Assembly (NCBI RefSeq): GCF_000348785.1
Contig: NC_020520.1
Coordinates: forward strand, 1,116,001 to 1,180,000
DNA: 64,000 bases
Direction of reading: 5' to 3'
From: Ilumatobacter coccineus YM16-304
GTDB lineage: Bacteria; Actinomycetota; Acidimicrobiia; Acidimicrobiales; Ilumatobacteraceae
The notes beneath the pieces are model-generated. The model saw nothing but the letters and a program-made list of their open reading frames with translations, made no database searches and was not told the DNA's origin. The position numbers and the translations under genes were made by a program. Positions 25,892-34,256 of the stretch are shown here, piece after piece. Position 1 is the stretch's first letter; every line of letters starts with the position of its first letter.

Positions 25892-27019
25892 CTATGCCGA
25901 GCCGGTCGTCTGGCCGGTCGACAGGTCGGAGGTGAAACGCGGCCGAATCGGTGCGTGCTCGATGGCCGGCAGCACGTGCTCGGCGACCAGATCGCACTCG
26001 GCCTGGTGCGTGTAGCCCGACAGGATGAAGGCGCTCACTCCGGCCTCCTGATAGGCGCGCAGCTTGGCCACGACCTGGTCGGGGTCGCCGACGATCGCCG
26101 CGCCGGCGCCGCTCCGAGCCCGGCCGACCCCGGTCCAGAGGTTGTCTTCGACGAAGCCGTCGTCGGCCGCCGATTCGCGCAGCTCGGCCTGGCGTGACAC
26201 ACCGACCGATGCAGCGTCGAGCGACTTGTTGCGGATCGCGTCGCCGGTGTCGGCGTCGAGCTTCGACACCAGTCGTTCGGCGGCAGCGCGTGCCTCGGCC
26301 TCGGTCTCGCGGACGATGACGTGTGCACGAAGCCCGCAGAGGATGTCGCGGTCGTACCGTTCGCGGGCGAGCGCGTTCATCTCGGTGACCGTGTCGCCGA
26401 CCGACGCAACGGTGTCGGGCCACGTGAGGAACACGTCGGCTTCGGCGGCGGCGACGTCTTTCGCGGCGGGGGAGAAGCCACCGAAGTAGAACGGAGGGCA
26501 CGTGCCGGTGGTGGTGCCGACCCGCGGTGGGTCGAGTTCGAGGTTCACGTATTCGCCGTGGAAGTCGATCGATTCGCGGTCGAGCAGCTTGCGCAGTACC
26601 TGCATCCACTCGCGGGTGCGCTGGTAGCGCGGTGCCGAGTCGAGTGCTTCGCCGGGGATGTCGGACGAGATGATGTTGATCGTCAGGCGGCCGTTGGAGA
26701 ACTGGTCGATCGACGCCAGCTGTCGTGCCAGCTGCGGCAACCACATCTCACCCATGCGAACCGCGAGCAGGAGGTTGATGTCGTCGGTGTGCGTGGAGAT
26801 CGCTGCGGCGAACGCAGTGGAGTCGATGCCGAGCTGATACCCCGACGGCAAGAGCACGTTGTCGAAACCGCCCCGGTCGGCGGCCTGCACGATGTCACGG
26901 CAGTGAGGCCACGAGGCGGCGAGCGATGCGTCGGGCACGCCGAGAAACTCGTAGTCGTCGTCGCACAGCGCGCTGAACCACGAGATCTCGGGAACGTCGG
27001 GACGAGTCACGTGACTCAT
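25892..27019 (-). CDS. LLM-class flavin-dependent monooxygenase (SsuD-like)
   Basis: 375 residues of the bacterial luciferase-like fold. Residues include DRGGFDNVLLPSGYQ, LLLAVRMGEMWLPQLARQLASIDQFSNGRLTINIISSD and the downstream REWMQVLRKLL, all close to alkanesulfonate monooxygenase SsuD, and FYFGGFSPAAKDVAAAEAD. It uses reduced FMN (or F420) and oxygen to oxidise an unknown organic substrate, possibly a sulfonate. The ATG overlaps the stop of the aldo/keto reductase gene by four bases. No SsuE-type flavin reductase or sulfonate transporter is adjacent. Confidence 0.88.
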   Translation of the reverse strand: MSHVTRPDVPEISWFSALCDDDYEFLGVPDASLAASWPHCRDIVQAADRGGFDNVLLPSGYQLGIDSTAFAAAISTHTDDINLLLAVRMGEMWLPQLARQLASIDQFSNGRLTINIISSDIPGEALDSAPRYQRTREWMQVLRKLLDRESIDFHGEYVNLELDPPRVGTTTGTCPPFYFGGFSPAAKDVAAAEADVFLTWPDTVASVGDTVTEMNALARERYDRDILCGLRAHVIVRETEAEARAAAERLVSKLDADTGDAIRNKSLDAASVGVSRQAELRESAADDGFVEDNLWTGVGRARSGAGAAIVGDPDQVVAKLRAYQEAGVSAFILSGYTHQAECDLVAEHVLPAIEHAPIRPRFTSDLSTGQTTGSA

Positions 27020-27915
27020 GGCAGGGGCACTCCTTCGGAAGCTTGGACGATGGCGTACACGTCGGCGCGATCGAGGCTGACCCCGAGCGCGGCGGTCGAC
27101 GATCGGATGCGGTCGGGGTTCTGCGTACCGACGATGGCGATGGGCGCCGAGGGGTGAGCGAGCACGAATGCGATCGCGATCTGGCTGCGATCGACGCCTT
27201 CACGCTCGGCGAGACGGTCGAGCACCGAGAGCAGGTCGGGCGAGACGCCCTCGCCGGTTGCGAGGCTGCCGCCGGCGAGCGGGCTCCACGCCATCGGCGT
27301 GATCCGGAGCTCCATGCACTGGTCGAACGTGCCGTCGCGCATCGGGTCGAGGTGGGTGGCCGAGAACTCGGGCTGGTTGGAGGCGATGCCGAACTCGAGG
27401 TGGGCTTGCAGGGCCGCCACCTGTGCGGGCGTGTGGTTCGACACGCCGACCTCACGGATCTTGCCTTCTTCGCGCAGCGCGTTGAGCGTGATGGCGACGT
27501 CGGCCGGATGCGTGTACATGTCGGGACGGTGGATCTGGTACAGGTCGATCACGTCGGTCTGCAGACGCGTGAGCGACGCCTCGACGGCCGACCGCAGGTA
27601 CTTCGGCGAGGAGTCGTACGGGGTGGGTGGCGCGATGCCGCCCTTCGTGGCGAGCACGATCTTGTCGCGCAGTCCGGGCGTGGTGGCCAGGATCCGTCCG
27701 AGGATCTCTTCGACCTGGCCGAAACCGGTGCCGCCCCAGTCGAAGCCGTACACGTCGGCGGTGTCGATCAGGTTCATGCCCGCCCCGATCGCCGTTTCGA
27801 GCAGCATCTGCCCCGTGGCGAGATCGTCGTCGGTGAACCGCCACGATCCGTACGAGATGGGGCCGACGGGTGGAAGCGAGCCGAGGACCCGGGACTGCGT
27901 TTGAACGAGCGTCAC
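27016..27915 (-). CDS. Aldo/keto reductase
   Basis: 299 residues with a TIM-barrel AKR pattern. The catalytic Asp and Tyr sit in NLIDTADVYGF, Lys in IVLATKGG and His in LYQIHRPD, giving the full Asp-Tyr-Lys-His tetrad. The NADPH-binding end is IVGTQNPDRIRSS. It interconverts carbonyls and alcohols; the substrate is unknown. It follows the aminotransferase gene by 81 bases and overlaps the LLM oxidase gene, so these three enzymes are probably one unit placed behind the sugar importer. Confidence 0.92.
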   Translation of the reverse strand: MTLVQTQSRVLGSLPPVGPISYGSWRFTDDDLATGQMLLETAIGAGMNLIDTADVYGFDWGGTGFGQVEEILGRILATTPGLRDKIVLATKGGIAPPTPYDSSPKYLRSAVEASLTRLQTDVIDLYQIHRPDMYTHPADVAITLNALREEGKIREVGVSNHTPAQVAALQAHLEFGIASNQPEFSATHLDPMRDGTFDQCMELRITPMAWSPLAGGSLATGEGVSPDLLSVLDRLAEREGVDRSQIAIAFVLAHPSAPIAIVGTQNPDRIRSSTAALGVSLDRADVYAIVQASEGVPLP

Positions 27916-27996
27916 GACTCGAATCTATCGCCCGTCGGCGGGTGCCCATGAGCGTCGGTGATCGAGGATCGGTGACCGAGTGTGCCGACCGTCGGC

Positions 27997-29265
27997 TCAG
28001 CCGAACTCGGCGGCGATCGCTTCGCACGCACGATCGATGTCGGCGGCCGAGGTGTAGTGCACGAACGACAGTCGCACCACGCCGCGTGCCGGGTCGAGGC
28101 CGAGCCCCTCGAGCACACGCACGGCGTAGTAGTGACCTGCGCTCGTCTGCACACCGCGTTCGACGAGCCGGTGCGCGACGTCGGTCGGCTCGCGATCGAG
28201 CGGCGAGAACGCGATGGTCGGACAGCGGTGCCCACCCGCGGCGTCGACGGTTCGGGGGCCGAGGACGCGGAGTTGGTCGTGGGAGCCGAGTTCGTCGAGC
28301 AGCCGGCCGGTCAGCACATCCTCGTGGTCGCGCCACCGGCTCGACACGGTGCTGCACATCACACGCAGTGAGTCGTCGCTCGACCCTCCGTGCGCACGAT
28401 GCAGGTCGGTGACGTAGTCGAGCACCGCTCCCGCCGCAGCGACCTGCGCGTGATCGGGACCGGCCGGGTTGAGCCGCTTGTCGGGAACGTCGGCGTTGAA
28501 GAAATGACTCTGGTTCGGGAGTTCGCCGAGGAGTCCGTTGCGCACGACCATGAGCCCCTGGTGCACCGAGTACGTCTTGTAGAGGCTGAACAGGTAGATG
28601 TCGGCGTCGAGTGCGGCGACGTCGGGAATCGTGTGTGGGGCGAACGACACGCCGTCGACGATCACCCGGGCCCCCACGGCGTGCGCGGCGGCGGAGACCT
28701 GCGCGACGTCGTTCTCCTGTCCGACGATGTTCGAGGCGTGCGGGACGGTGACGAGCTTCGTCGCCGACGACAGCAGCGACCGGAACTCGTCGGGGTCGAG
28801 CAGCCCGGTCTCGGGGTCGATCCGCCACTCGATCACGGTTGCGCCGACCCGTTCGGCCATGCGCCGGATCGCTCCGGTGTTGGCCTCGTGGTCTTGGTTG
28901 GTGACGATGACCTCGTCGCCCGGCCCGAGGAGCGGTGCGAACGCATCGGCGAGCACGAAGGTGTTGATCGACGTCGACGGGCCGAACACGACCTCGTTGG
29001 TGGCCACCCCCAGCGCCTCGGCCCACCGTCGACGCGACGCATCCATCTGCTCGCCGGCATCGGCCGACGCCGCGTACTCGCTGTACGGCTGCACCTTGTT
29101 GGCGGTGTAGTACGCGGTCAGCGCGTCGATCGTGTGCCGGCAGGCGTACGACCCGCCGGCGTTGTCGAAGAACGACTGGTCACGGTTGATCGGCTGATCG
29201 AACGCAGGGAACTGGGCCCGCACGACGTCGAGGTCGAGCGTCGGAGTTGATGCGTGATCGGACAT
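27997..29265 (-). CDS. Class V aminotransferase, cysteine-desulfurase-like
   Basis: 422 residues from ATG 29265 (a TTG nine bases further is unlikely). PLP features: the N-terminal FFDNAGGSYACRHTIDAL, DHEANTGAIRRMAE, VDGVSFAPHTIPDVAAL and the Schiff-base Lys in LFSLYKTYSVHQG. The layout resembles the TIGR01976-type cysteine-desulfurase-like proteins rather than housekeeping IscS/SufS. The reaction could be C-S lyase, desulfurase or transamination. It starts 46 bases after the permease gene and so may be co-transcribed with the importer, hinting at an amino-sugar or sulfur-bearing substrate, which is inference. Confidence 0.85.
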   Translation of the reverse strand: MSDHASTPTLDLDVVRAQFPAFDQPINRDQSFFDNAGGSYACRHTIDALTAYYTANKVQPYSEYAASADAGEQMDASRRRWAEALGVATNEVVFGPSTSINTFVLADAFAPLLGPGDEVIVTNQDHEANTGAIRRMAERVGATVIEWRIDPETGLLDPDEFRSLLSSATKLVTVPHASNIVGQENDVAQVSAAAHAVGARVIVDGVSFAPHTIPDVAALDADIYLFSLYKTYSVHQGLMVVRNGLLGELPNQSHFFNADVPDKRLNPAGPDHAQVAAAGAVLDYVTDLHRAHGGSSDDSLRVMCSTVSSRWRDHEDVLTGRLLDELGSHDQLRVLGPRTVDAAGGHRCPTIAFSPLDREPTDVAHRLVERGVQTSAGHYYAVRVLEGLGLDPARGVVRLSFVHYTSAADIDRACEAIAAEFG

Positions 29266-29311
29266 GGGCGTCAACGTACATCGCCTGACGCCGACGGAGG
29301 TTTGGGGAGTG

Positions 29312-30283
29312 TCAGCCCTTGACCGAACCGGCGAGCAGACCGCGCACGAAGAAACGTTGCAGCGCGAAGAACACGATCAGCGGGAAGAACGCCTGCACGA
29401 ATGCCGCGGCCGGGAGGAGGTGTTCGTTCGCACCGAAGTCGCCCGCGAGGTTCGCGATCAGGATCGTCGTCGGTCTCGCGTCCTTGTTGTTGCCGGCGAA
29501 GGTGTTGGCGACCAGGTAGTCGTTCCACGTCCAGAGGAACTGGAAGATCGCGAACGCGGCCAGCACCGGAACCGAGAGCGGGAGTACGAGGCGCCAGAAG
29601 ATGGTGAAGTGGTCGGCACCGTCGATGCGAGCGGCTTCGAACACGTCACCGGGAAGCCCGGAGATGTAGTTGTGCAGCAGGAAGATCGCGAACGGCAGCG
29701 CGAAACCCGTGTGCGTCAGCCACACCGCCGCCGCCGTCCCCTGCAGATCGAGGTCGGGGAACAACGTGATCGTCTTGTCGATCAACGGGATCGTCAGGTG
29801 CGACCCGCCGACGTACAACTGGAGCAGCGGGATGAGTGCCACCTGCAGCGGAACGGCGAGCAAGGCGACCGTGGCGATGAAGAGTCCCTTGCGGCCCTTG
29901 AAGTCGATCCACGCGAAGGCGTAGGCGGCGAATGCGGCGATGGCGATCGGAATGATCGTCGCCGGGATCGCGATCGCCATCGAGTTGAGGAGCGAATCGC
30001 CGATGGTGCCGCTCGCCGACGCGTCGCGGATGGTGCGGTAGTTCTCGAGGGAACCGTCGTCGAAGCCGGCGGTCCACCAACCGCTCTGGCGCTGCGCATC
30101 GCGTGACCGGAACCCGCTGACGGCGAGACCGATGGTCGGCAGGCTCCACACGACGACGATGCCCCACAGCACCCACATGGGGAGACCGCGCAGCTTCGAG
30201 TACACCCGTGTGACGAATCCGCTGTCGGACGACGCGGCGTCGCTGCCGACCGAGGATGGGCTGATGAGAGGGACGTTCGACAT
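29312..30283 (-). CDS. Carbohydrate ABC transporter permease, MalG type
   Basis: 323 residues with six membrane segments. The cytoplasmic EAA loop EAARIDGADHFTIFWRLVLPLSVP contacts the ATPase. The N-terminal tail (~35 residues) is Ser rich. The segment QVALIPLLQLYVGGSHLTIPLIDKT and LPAAAFVQAFFPLIVFFALQRFFVRGLLAGSVKG at the end are typical of the MalG/UgpE subfamily. Separated by three bases from the upstream permease, so they are translated together. Confidence 0.95.
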   Translation of the reverse strand: MSNVPLISPSSVGSDAASSDSGFVTRVYSKLRGLPMWVLWGIVVVWSLPTIGLAVSGFRSRDAQRQSGWWTAGFDDGSLENYRTIRDASASGTIGDSLLNSMAIAIPATIIPIAIAAFAAYAFAWIDFKGRKGLFIATVALLAVPLQVALIPLLQLYVGGSHLTIPLIDKTITLFPDLDLQGTAAAVWLTHTGFALPFAIFLLHNYISGLPGDVFEAARIDGADHFTIFWRLVLPLSVPVLAAFAIFQFLWTWNDYLVANTFAGNNKDARPTTILIANLAGDFGANEHLLPAAAFVQAFFPLIVFFALQRFFVRGLLAGSVKG

Positions 30284-30286
30284 CGC

Positions 30287-32521
30287 TCAGTTCTCCCGCT
30301 GCATGCGTCGGATGTTGGTGATCATGATCGGCATCACACTGACGAAGATGAGCATCGCCAGGGCGGCGCCACGACCGGTGTTGCCGAATTGGAACGCCTG
30401 GTTGTACATGTCGTTGGCGAGCACCGACGTCTCGAACTTGTCGTTGGCCATCACCTTCACGATGTCGTAGACCTTCATCACCAGCACGATGATCGTGGTG
30501 ACGACCACGCCGATCGTCGGGCCGATCTGCGGCAGCGTGACCCGCCAGAAGATCTGCGACTGAGTGGCACCGTCGACCCGAGCGGCCTCGATGATCTCGT
30601 CGGGGACCGCCTGGATGGCAGCCGACAGGATGACCATCGCGAAACCGGTCTGGATCCAGATGAGCACGACCATCAGGAACACGTTGTTGTACGGCTGCTC
30701 CTGCACGAAGTTGATCGGGTCGGCCAACAGGACACCGGCGTCGTTGCGTCGCTGGCCGCCGACGCCGCCGCCGATGATCCCCCAGTATCGAACGAGGAAC
30801 CAGCCGAGGCCGAGTGCGGCGACAGCGGGAATCGCTGCCGAACCGTAGGCCCGTCGGGTCAACTGCTGGCCGCCGTAGGCGACGAGTGCGACGAAGATCA
30901 GCGTCAACGGGATGCCGACGACCGCCTTCATGACGTTGCCGCCCAAGCTGTTCCAGACGATCATCACGAGGAACATGGCGAGCGGTGTGAGGATCAGTGC
31001 GACGATGGCGTAGAGCCACTTGCGGGCCTTGAGCGATCGGAGCACGTACGAGGCGCCGATCAGCATGGTGGCGAACACGAGCACGACCGAGGCGATGCCT
31101 TGGCCGGTCGACAATCGTCCGAGCCCGACCCACAGCGCGTTCAGCACGCCGGTCTGTTCCTTCGACGAGTCTCGGGCGACGTACATGAAACGCCAGATCA
31201 CCGAGGCGCCGACGAGCGAGATCGCCATCGGCAGGAAGATGATCGACTTGGCGAGGCGTTCGAACGGCGCGTCTTGAGCGAGCACCGCAACGGCGAGTCC
31301 GAGTGCCGTCGAGAAGAGCGTGACGACCACGACCCACCAGAGGTTGTTGATGATCGTGCCGCGCAGTGCGGTGAAGACACCGAAGGCCAAGAACAGCAGG
31401 CCGGCGACGAGTGGCCCGAAGCTCGGGCTGCCGAGTTCGACGACGCGACCGGTCGTCTTCTTCATCTGGGTGCCGACCACGGCGAAGACGACGAGCAGCA
31501 CCACCCCGATGATGAACGGGACGCTGGTGAACATGTTCGTCCAGTCGTCGAAGTCGCGCGAGTTCGGGTCCTGCCAGATGTCGACGTAGTTGCCGAACCA
31601 GACCCGCTCGACCGAATCGTCGCCGTAGAACGACAGGTAGAGCGTTCGCAGTGCCGGCGCGACGAGGGTCCCGCCGATGAACAACAGGGCCGGCGCGAGG
31701 AAGATGAAGCTCCGTGACCGCGTGTCGATCCGGGCTCGGCCAGGGGCATCGGGATTGGTGGCCAGACCGAGACGCAGCCCGACGATGGCCATCGGGACGG
31801 TCGCGGCGATGATCGCCCAGCCGGCCGGTCCGTCACCGAGATCGGGGAATGCGAACGCACCGATGCCCCAACCGGCTGCGGCGCCCCAGAGCGCGCCGTG
31901 CAGTACGGGCAGACGGCGGAGGGTGGAGACCGCTGCGCCGATTCCCGCCGTGACGACGGTGGCGATGATGAGCGGGACGACCTCGAACTCGGGACGGGCG
32001 CTCTCGTCGAGCAGGACGCCGGTGAGCAGCCCGATCGCACCCACGCCGCCGATGCCGAGTGCCAGCCGAGTGGTGGGCTCATCGGTGGTGGCGAGCGCAG
32101 CGCCGACGGCGGCGGCGATCGCCGCGGTCACGAGCGGGAACCAGACCCACGAGAAGAACCCGGAACCAGCGCCGTCGAGGAGTCGGTTGCCGCTGACCAC
32201 GGCGCCGAACGCGAAGCCGACGATGCCGAAGACGAGTGCTCTGAACCGCATCCATCGGCTGCGTGCCTGGTTGAACACCAGGTTGGCGCCGATCCAGACC
32301 GCCAGGCTCAAGCCGATGGAGGCGAGCGCGACGATCGCGGTCTTCTGCGCCTTGGGTTGCGTCACCAGCATGGCGATCACGAAGACCGCAACGATGGCCA
32401 GCAACACACGTTTGAACCAGCGGCCGATCACGGCCGCGGTCGAGATCTCGTCGGGCCGGTCTCCGACGACCCCTTTGATGATGTCCTCGTCCTGTTCGGC
32501 GAGGTCGTCGATCACCGTCAT
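30287..32521 (-). CDS. Oversized sugar ABC transporter permease, MalF type
   Basis: 744 residues from ATG 32521, which has GGGGAG upstream; ordinary MalF-type permeases are 300-500. The C-terminal part has the EAA loop EAARVDGATQSQIFWRVTLPQIGP and MALFV-like ends, so it is a true importer subunit. The first ~270 residues add about seven extra hydrophobic segments (e.g. VLLAIVAVFVIAMLV, AALGAALATTDEPTTRLAL region, VVPLIIATVVTAGIGAAV), and two more hydrophobic blocks (around residues 340-450 and 510-590) are inserted inside the permease fold. A separate helical membrane domain fused to a permease is unusual. Partner subunits: the adjacent MalG-type permease, the binding protein and probably the ATPase at 23756. 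Confidence 0.9.
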   Translation of the reverse strand: MTVIDDLAEQDEDIIKGVVGDRPDEISTAAVIGRWFKRVLLAIVAVFVIAMLVTQPKAQKTAIVALASIGLSLAVWIGANLVFNQARSRWMRFRALVFGIVGFAFGAVVSGNRLLDGAGSGFFSWVWFPLVTAAIAAAVGAALATTDEPTTRLALGIGGVGAIGLLTGVLLDESARPEFEVVPLIIATVVTAGIGAAVSTLRRLPVLHGALWGAAAGWGIGAFAFPDLGDGPAGWAIIAATVPMAIVGLRLGLATNPDAPGRARIDTRSRSFIFLAPALLFIGGTLVAPALRTLYLSFYGDDSVERVWFGNYVDIWQDPNSRDFDDWTNMFTSVPFIIGVVLLVVFAVVGTQMKKTTGRVVELGSPSFGPLVAGLLFLAFGVFTALRGTIINNLWWVVVVTLFSTALGLAVAVLAQDAPFERLAKSIIFLPMAISLVGASVIWRFMYVARDSSKEQTGVLNALWVGLGRLSTGQGIASVVLVFATMLIGASYVLRSLKARKWLYAIVALILTPLAMFLVMIVWNSLGGNVMKAVVGIPLTLIFVALVAYGGQQLTRRAYGSAAIPAVAALGLGWFLVRYWGIIGGGVGGQRRNDAGVLLADPINFVQEQPYNNVFLMVVLIWIQTGFAMVILSAAIQAVPDEIIEAARVDGATQSQIFWRVTLPQIGPTIGVVVTTIIVLVMKVYDIVKVMANDKFETSVLANDMYNQAFQFGNTGRGAALAMLIFVSVMPIMITNIRRMQREN

Positions 32522-32575
32522 GTGGAACTCCCCATTCCCCGATACTTCCATGTCGCGCTGCGTCGGAACGACGAA

Positions 32576-32602
32576 GGGCGCCGACACCTGGTGTCGGCGC
32601 CC
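32576..32602 (-). terminator. Perfect intercistronic hairpin between binding protein and permease
   Basis: GGGCGCCGACACC / GGTGTCGGCGCCC, 13-base arms with a single central base (12 pairs with a 3-base loop). It lies 54 bases past the binding-protein stop and before the permease start, the position where partial terminators or 3'-end protecting hairpins raise binding-protein expression over the permeases. No T run follows. Confidence 0.7.
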
Positions 32603-32656
32603 CTCATCGCTCACGGTTGTCTCACCCCCGAAGGGGATCGACGGGTGTTCAGTTGC

Positions 32657-34090
32657 TCAGCTCGGCCACGACGCTTCGATGGCGTCGGCAGCTTCCTGAG
32701 CGGTCTTGTCGCCGTTGACGGCGGCGGTGCCTTCGGTCCAGAACGAACCGGCACCGACGTCGGCGGGCATCAGGTCGGAGGCGTCGAAGCGCACGATCTC
32801 AGCCGAGGCCAGGATGTCGAGGAACGACTGCTCGAGCGGCTGGTAGACGCTCGGGTCCTGACCGATGGCAGCCGAGAGGAAGCCGGAGAGGGCGTCGCCG
32901 CCACCCTTCAGTTCCTGCTGCGCCACCTGACGTGCTTCGGCGTAGTCGGGGCTCGACATGTAGGCGAGGAGCTCGTGGACCTCGGGGCGGTCGTTGAACG
33001 CCGAGGCGAACGTGCCAGCACCGAGAACCGGGGCGTCACCGTTGATGTCGGGGAAGTAGAACACGTCGACCGCACCCTCGGAGCCATCGGCGAAGGCGGT
33101 GCCTTCGGGGATGAATGCCGAGTAGAACGAGGCCTGACGGTGCATGTAGCAGTCACCGTCGACCAGCGGCTGGCCGTTGTCCTGGAACGCCGTTGCGGCG
33201 ATCGTGCCGGAGTTGGCGTAGACGTTGTCTTCCGAGAAGAGGTCGAGCACGGTCTGCATCGACTCGACGATCTGCGGATCGTTGAACGGGATCTCGTGGT
33301 TGACCCACTGGTCGTAGACGTCTGCGCCGTGCTGACGCAGGACCATGTCTTCGACCCAGTCGGTGAAGGTCCAACCCGTTGCCTGACCGGACTCGATGCC
33401 GACGCAGAGGGCCTTGGTGCCGCCTGCAGCGGTGATCTCGTCGACCAGTGCGGTGAACTCGTCGAACGTCGTCGGTACCGTGTAGCCGTCGGCTTCGAAG
33501 CGGGCCGGCTGGTACCAGACGAGGGACTTGAGGTCGGCCTTGACGGGCACGCCGTACTGCACACCGTCGACGTTGGCGAAGCTGTTGAACGCTTCCGACC
33601 AGTTCTCGGTGGTGGCGGCGACGGCGTCGTCGGCGAGCGGAACGATGGATCCGGCGCGGGCGAAATCGGCGAGCTTGCCCGGCTGGGGGAAGATCGAGAT
33701 GTCGGGCGGGTTGCCGCCTTCGACCTGGACGTTGATGTTGGCTTCCCAGTCGGCGTCGCCGAGGTACGTGACCTCGACACCGTTCTCGTCGCCCCAGGCG
33801 CCGAGCACCTGCTGCAGTGCGCCGGCTTCGGACTCGTCACGCTCGGGTCCGGTCACGATGATCTCGTCGCCGGTGCGCTCGACCACGACGGGCGGCGGGG
33901 TGTCTTCTTCGGCCGGAGCCTCTTCTTCCGCTTCCTCTTCGGCCGGAGCCTCTTCCTCGGCGGGCTCTTCGGATTCGACTTCGGTGTTCGGAGTGTCCTC
34001 CGCGGCGCCGTCGTCATCGCTACCGCACGCAGCGGCAACGAACGACAACGCAACGGGAACAGCAATCAGCTTCAAGCTGCGCTTCTTCAT
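32657..34090 (-). CDS. Carbohydrate ABC transporter substrate-binding lipoprotein
   Basis: 477 residues; the ATG at 34090 has GGAGG five bases upstream, which excludes the longer frame. Signal peptide MKKRSLKLIAVPVALSFVAAAC has lipobox AAAC, so it is a membrane-anchored lipoprotein. A ~50-residue acidic linker of Glu/Ala/Pro repeats follows, then the MalE-like fold (VQVEGGNPPDISIFPQPGKLADFA, WYQPARFEADGYTVPTTFDEF, GSFWTEGTAAVNG). It delivers a sugar or oligosaccharide to the two permeases. Probable promoter and LacI operator lie 50-90 bases upstream. Confidence 0.94.
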   Translation of the reverse strand: MKKRSLKLIAVPVALSFVAAACGSDDDGAAEDTPNTEVESEEPAEEEAPAEEEAEEEAPAEEDTPPPVVVERTGDEIIVTGPERDESEAGALQQVLGAWGDENGVEVTYLGDADWEANINVQVEGGNPPDISIFPQPGKLADFARAGSIVPLADDAVAATTENWSEAFNSFANVDGVQYGVPVKADLKSLVWYQPARFEADGYTVPTTFDEFTALVDEITAAGGTKALCVGIESGQATGWTFTDWVEDMVLRQHGADVYDQWVNHEIPFNDPQIVESMQTVLDLFSEDNVYANSGTIAATAFQDNGQPLVDGDCYMHRQASFYSAFIPEGTAFADGSEGAVDVFYFPDINGDAPVLGAGTFASAFNDRPEVHELLAYMSSPDYAEARQVAQQELKGGGDALSGFLSAAIGQDPSVYQPLEQSFLDILASAEIVRFDASDLMPADVGAGSFWTEGTAAVNGDKTAQEAADAIEASWPS

Positions 34091-34140
34091 TGGGTCCTCC
34101 CCCAGTGATGTGGATGTAGGTGCCGGAACGGTACCGGCAA

Positions 34141-34154
34141 TGTAAACGCTTACA
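34141..34154 (-). promoter_or_regulatory. LacI-type operator of the sugar ABC operon
   Basis: TGTAAACGCTTACA, a near-perfect palindrome (ATGTAA-ACGC-TTACAT with flanks) of the LacI/CcpA type, 51 bases upstream of the binding-protein ATG. It overlaps the likely -10 box, so binding would block initiation. Confidence 0.8.
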
Positions 34155-34180
34155 TATCGGGAAGGTTTCGTCAAGCGCAA
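34151..34180 (-). promoter_or_regulatory. Probable promoter of the sugar ABC operon
   Basis: On the minus strand, TTGCGC (34180-34175), an 18-base spacer and TATGTA (34156-34151). The -10 box is shared with the operator. Confidence 0.4.
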
Positions 34181-34227
34181 CGCGCACGTCGCGCGCTGTT
34201 CATCGGTTGTTCACAGCGTCACACCGT

Positions 34228-34249
34228 CACCGGACCACCTGGCCCGGTG
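34228..34249 (-). terminator. Possible lacI terminator
   Basis: CACCGGACC / GGCCCGGTG hairpin with one mismatch and a 4-base loop, 7 bases past the lacI stop. No T tract. Confidence 0.35.
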
Positions 34250-34256
34250 TGTTCGG

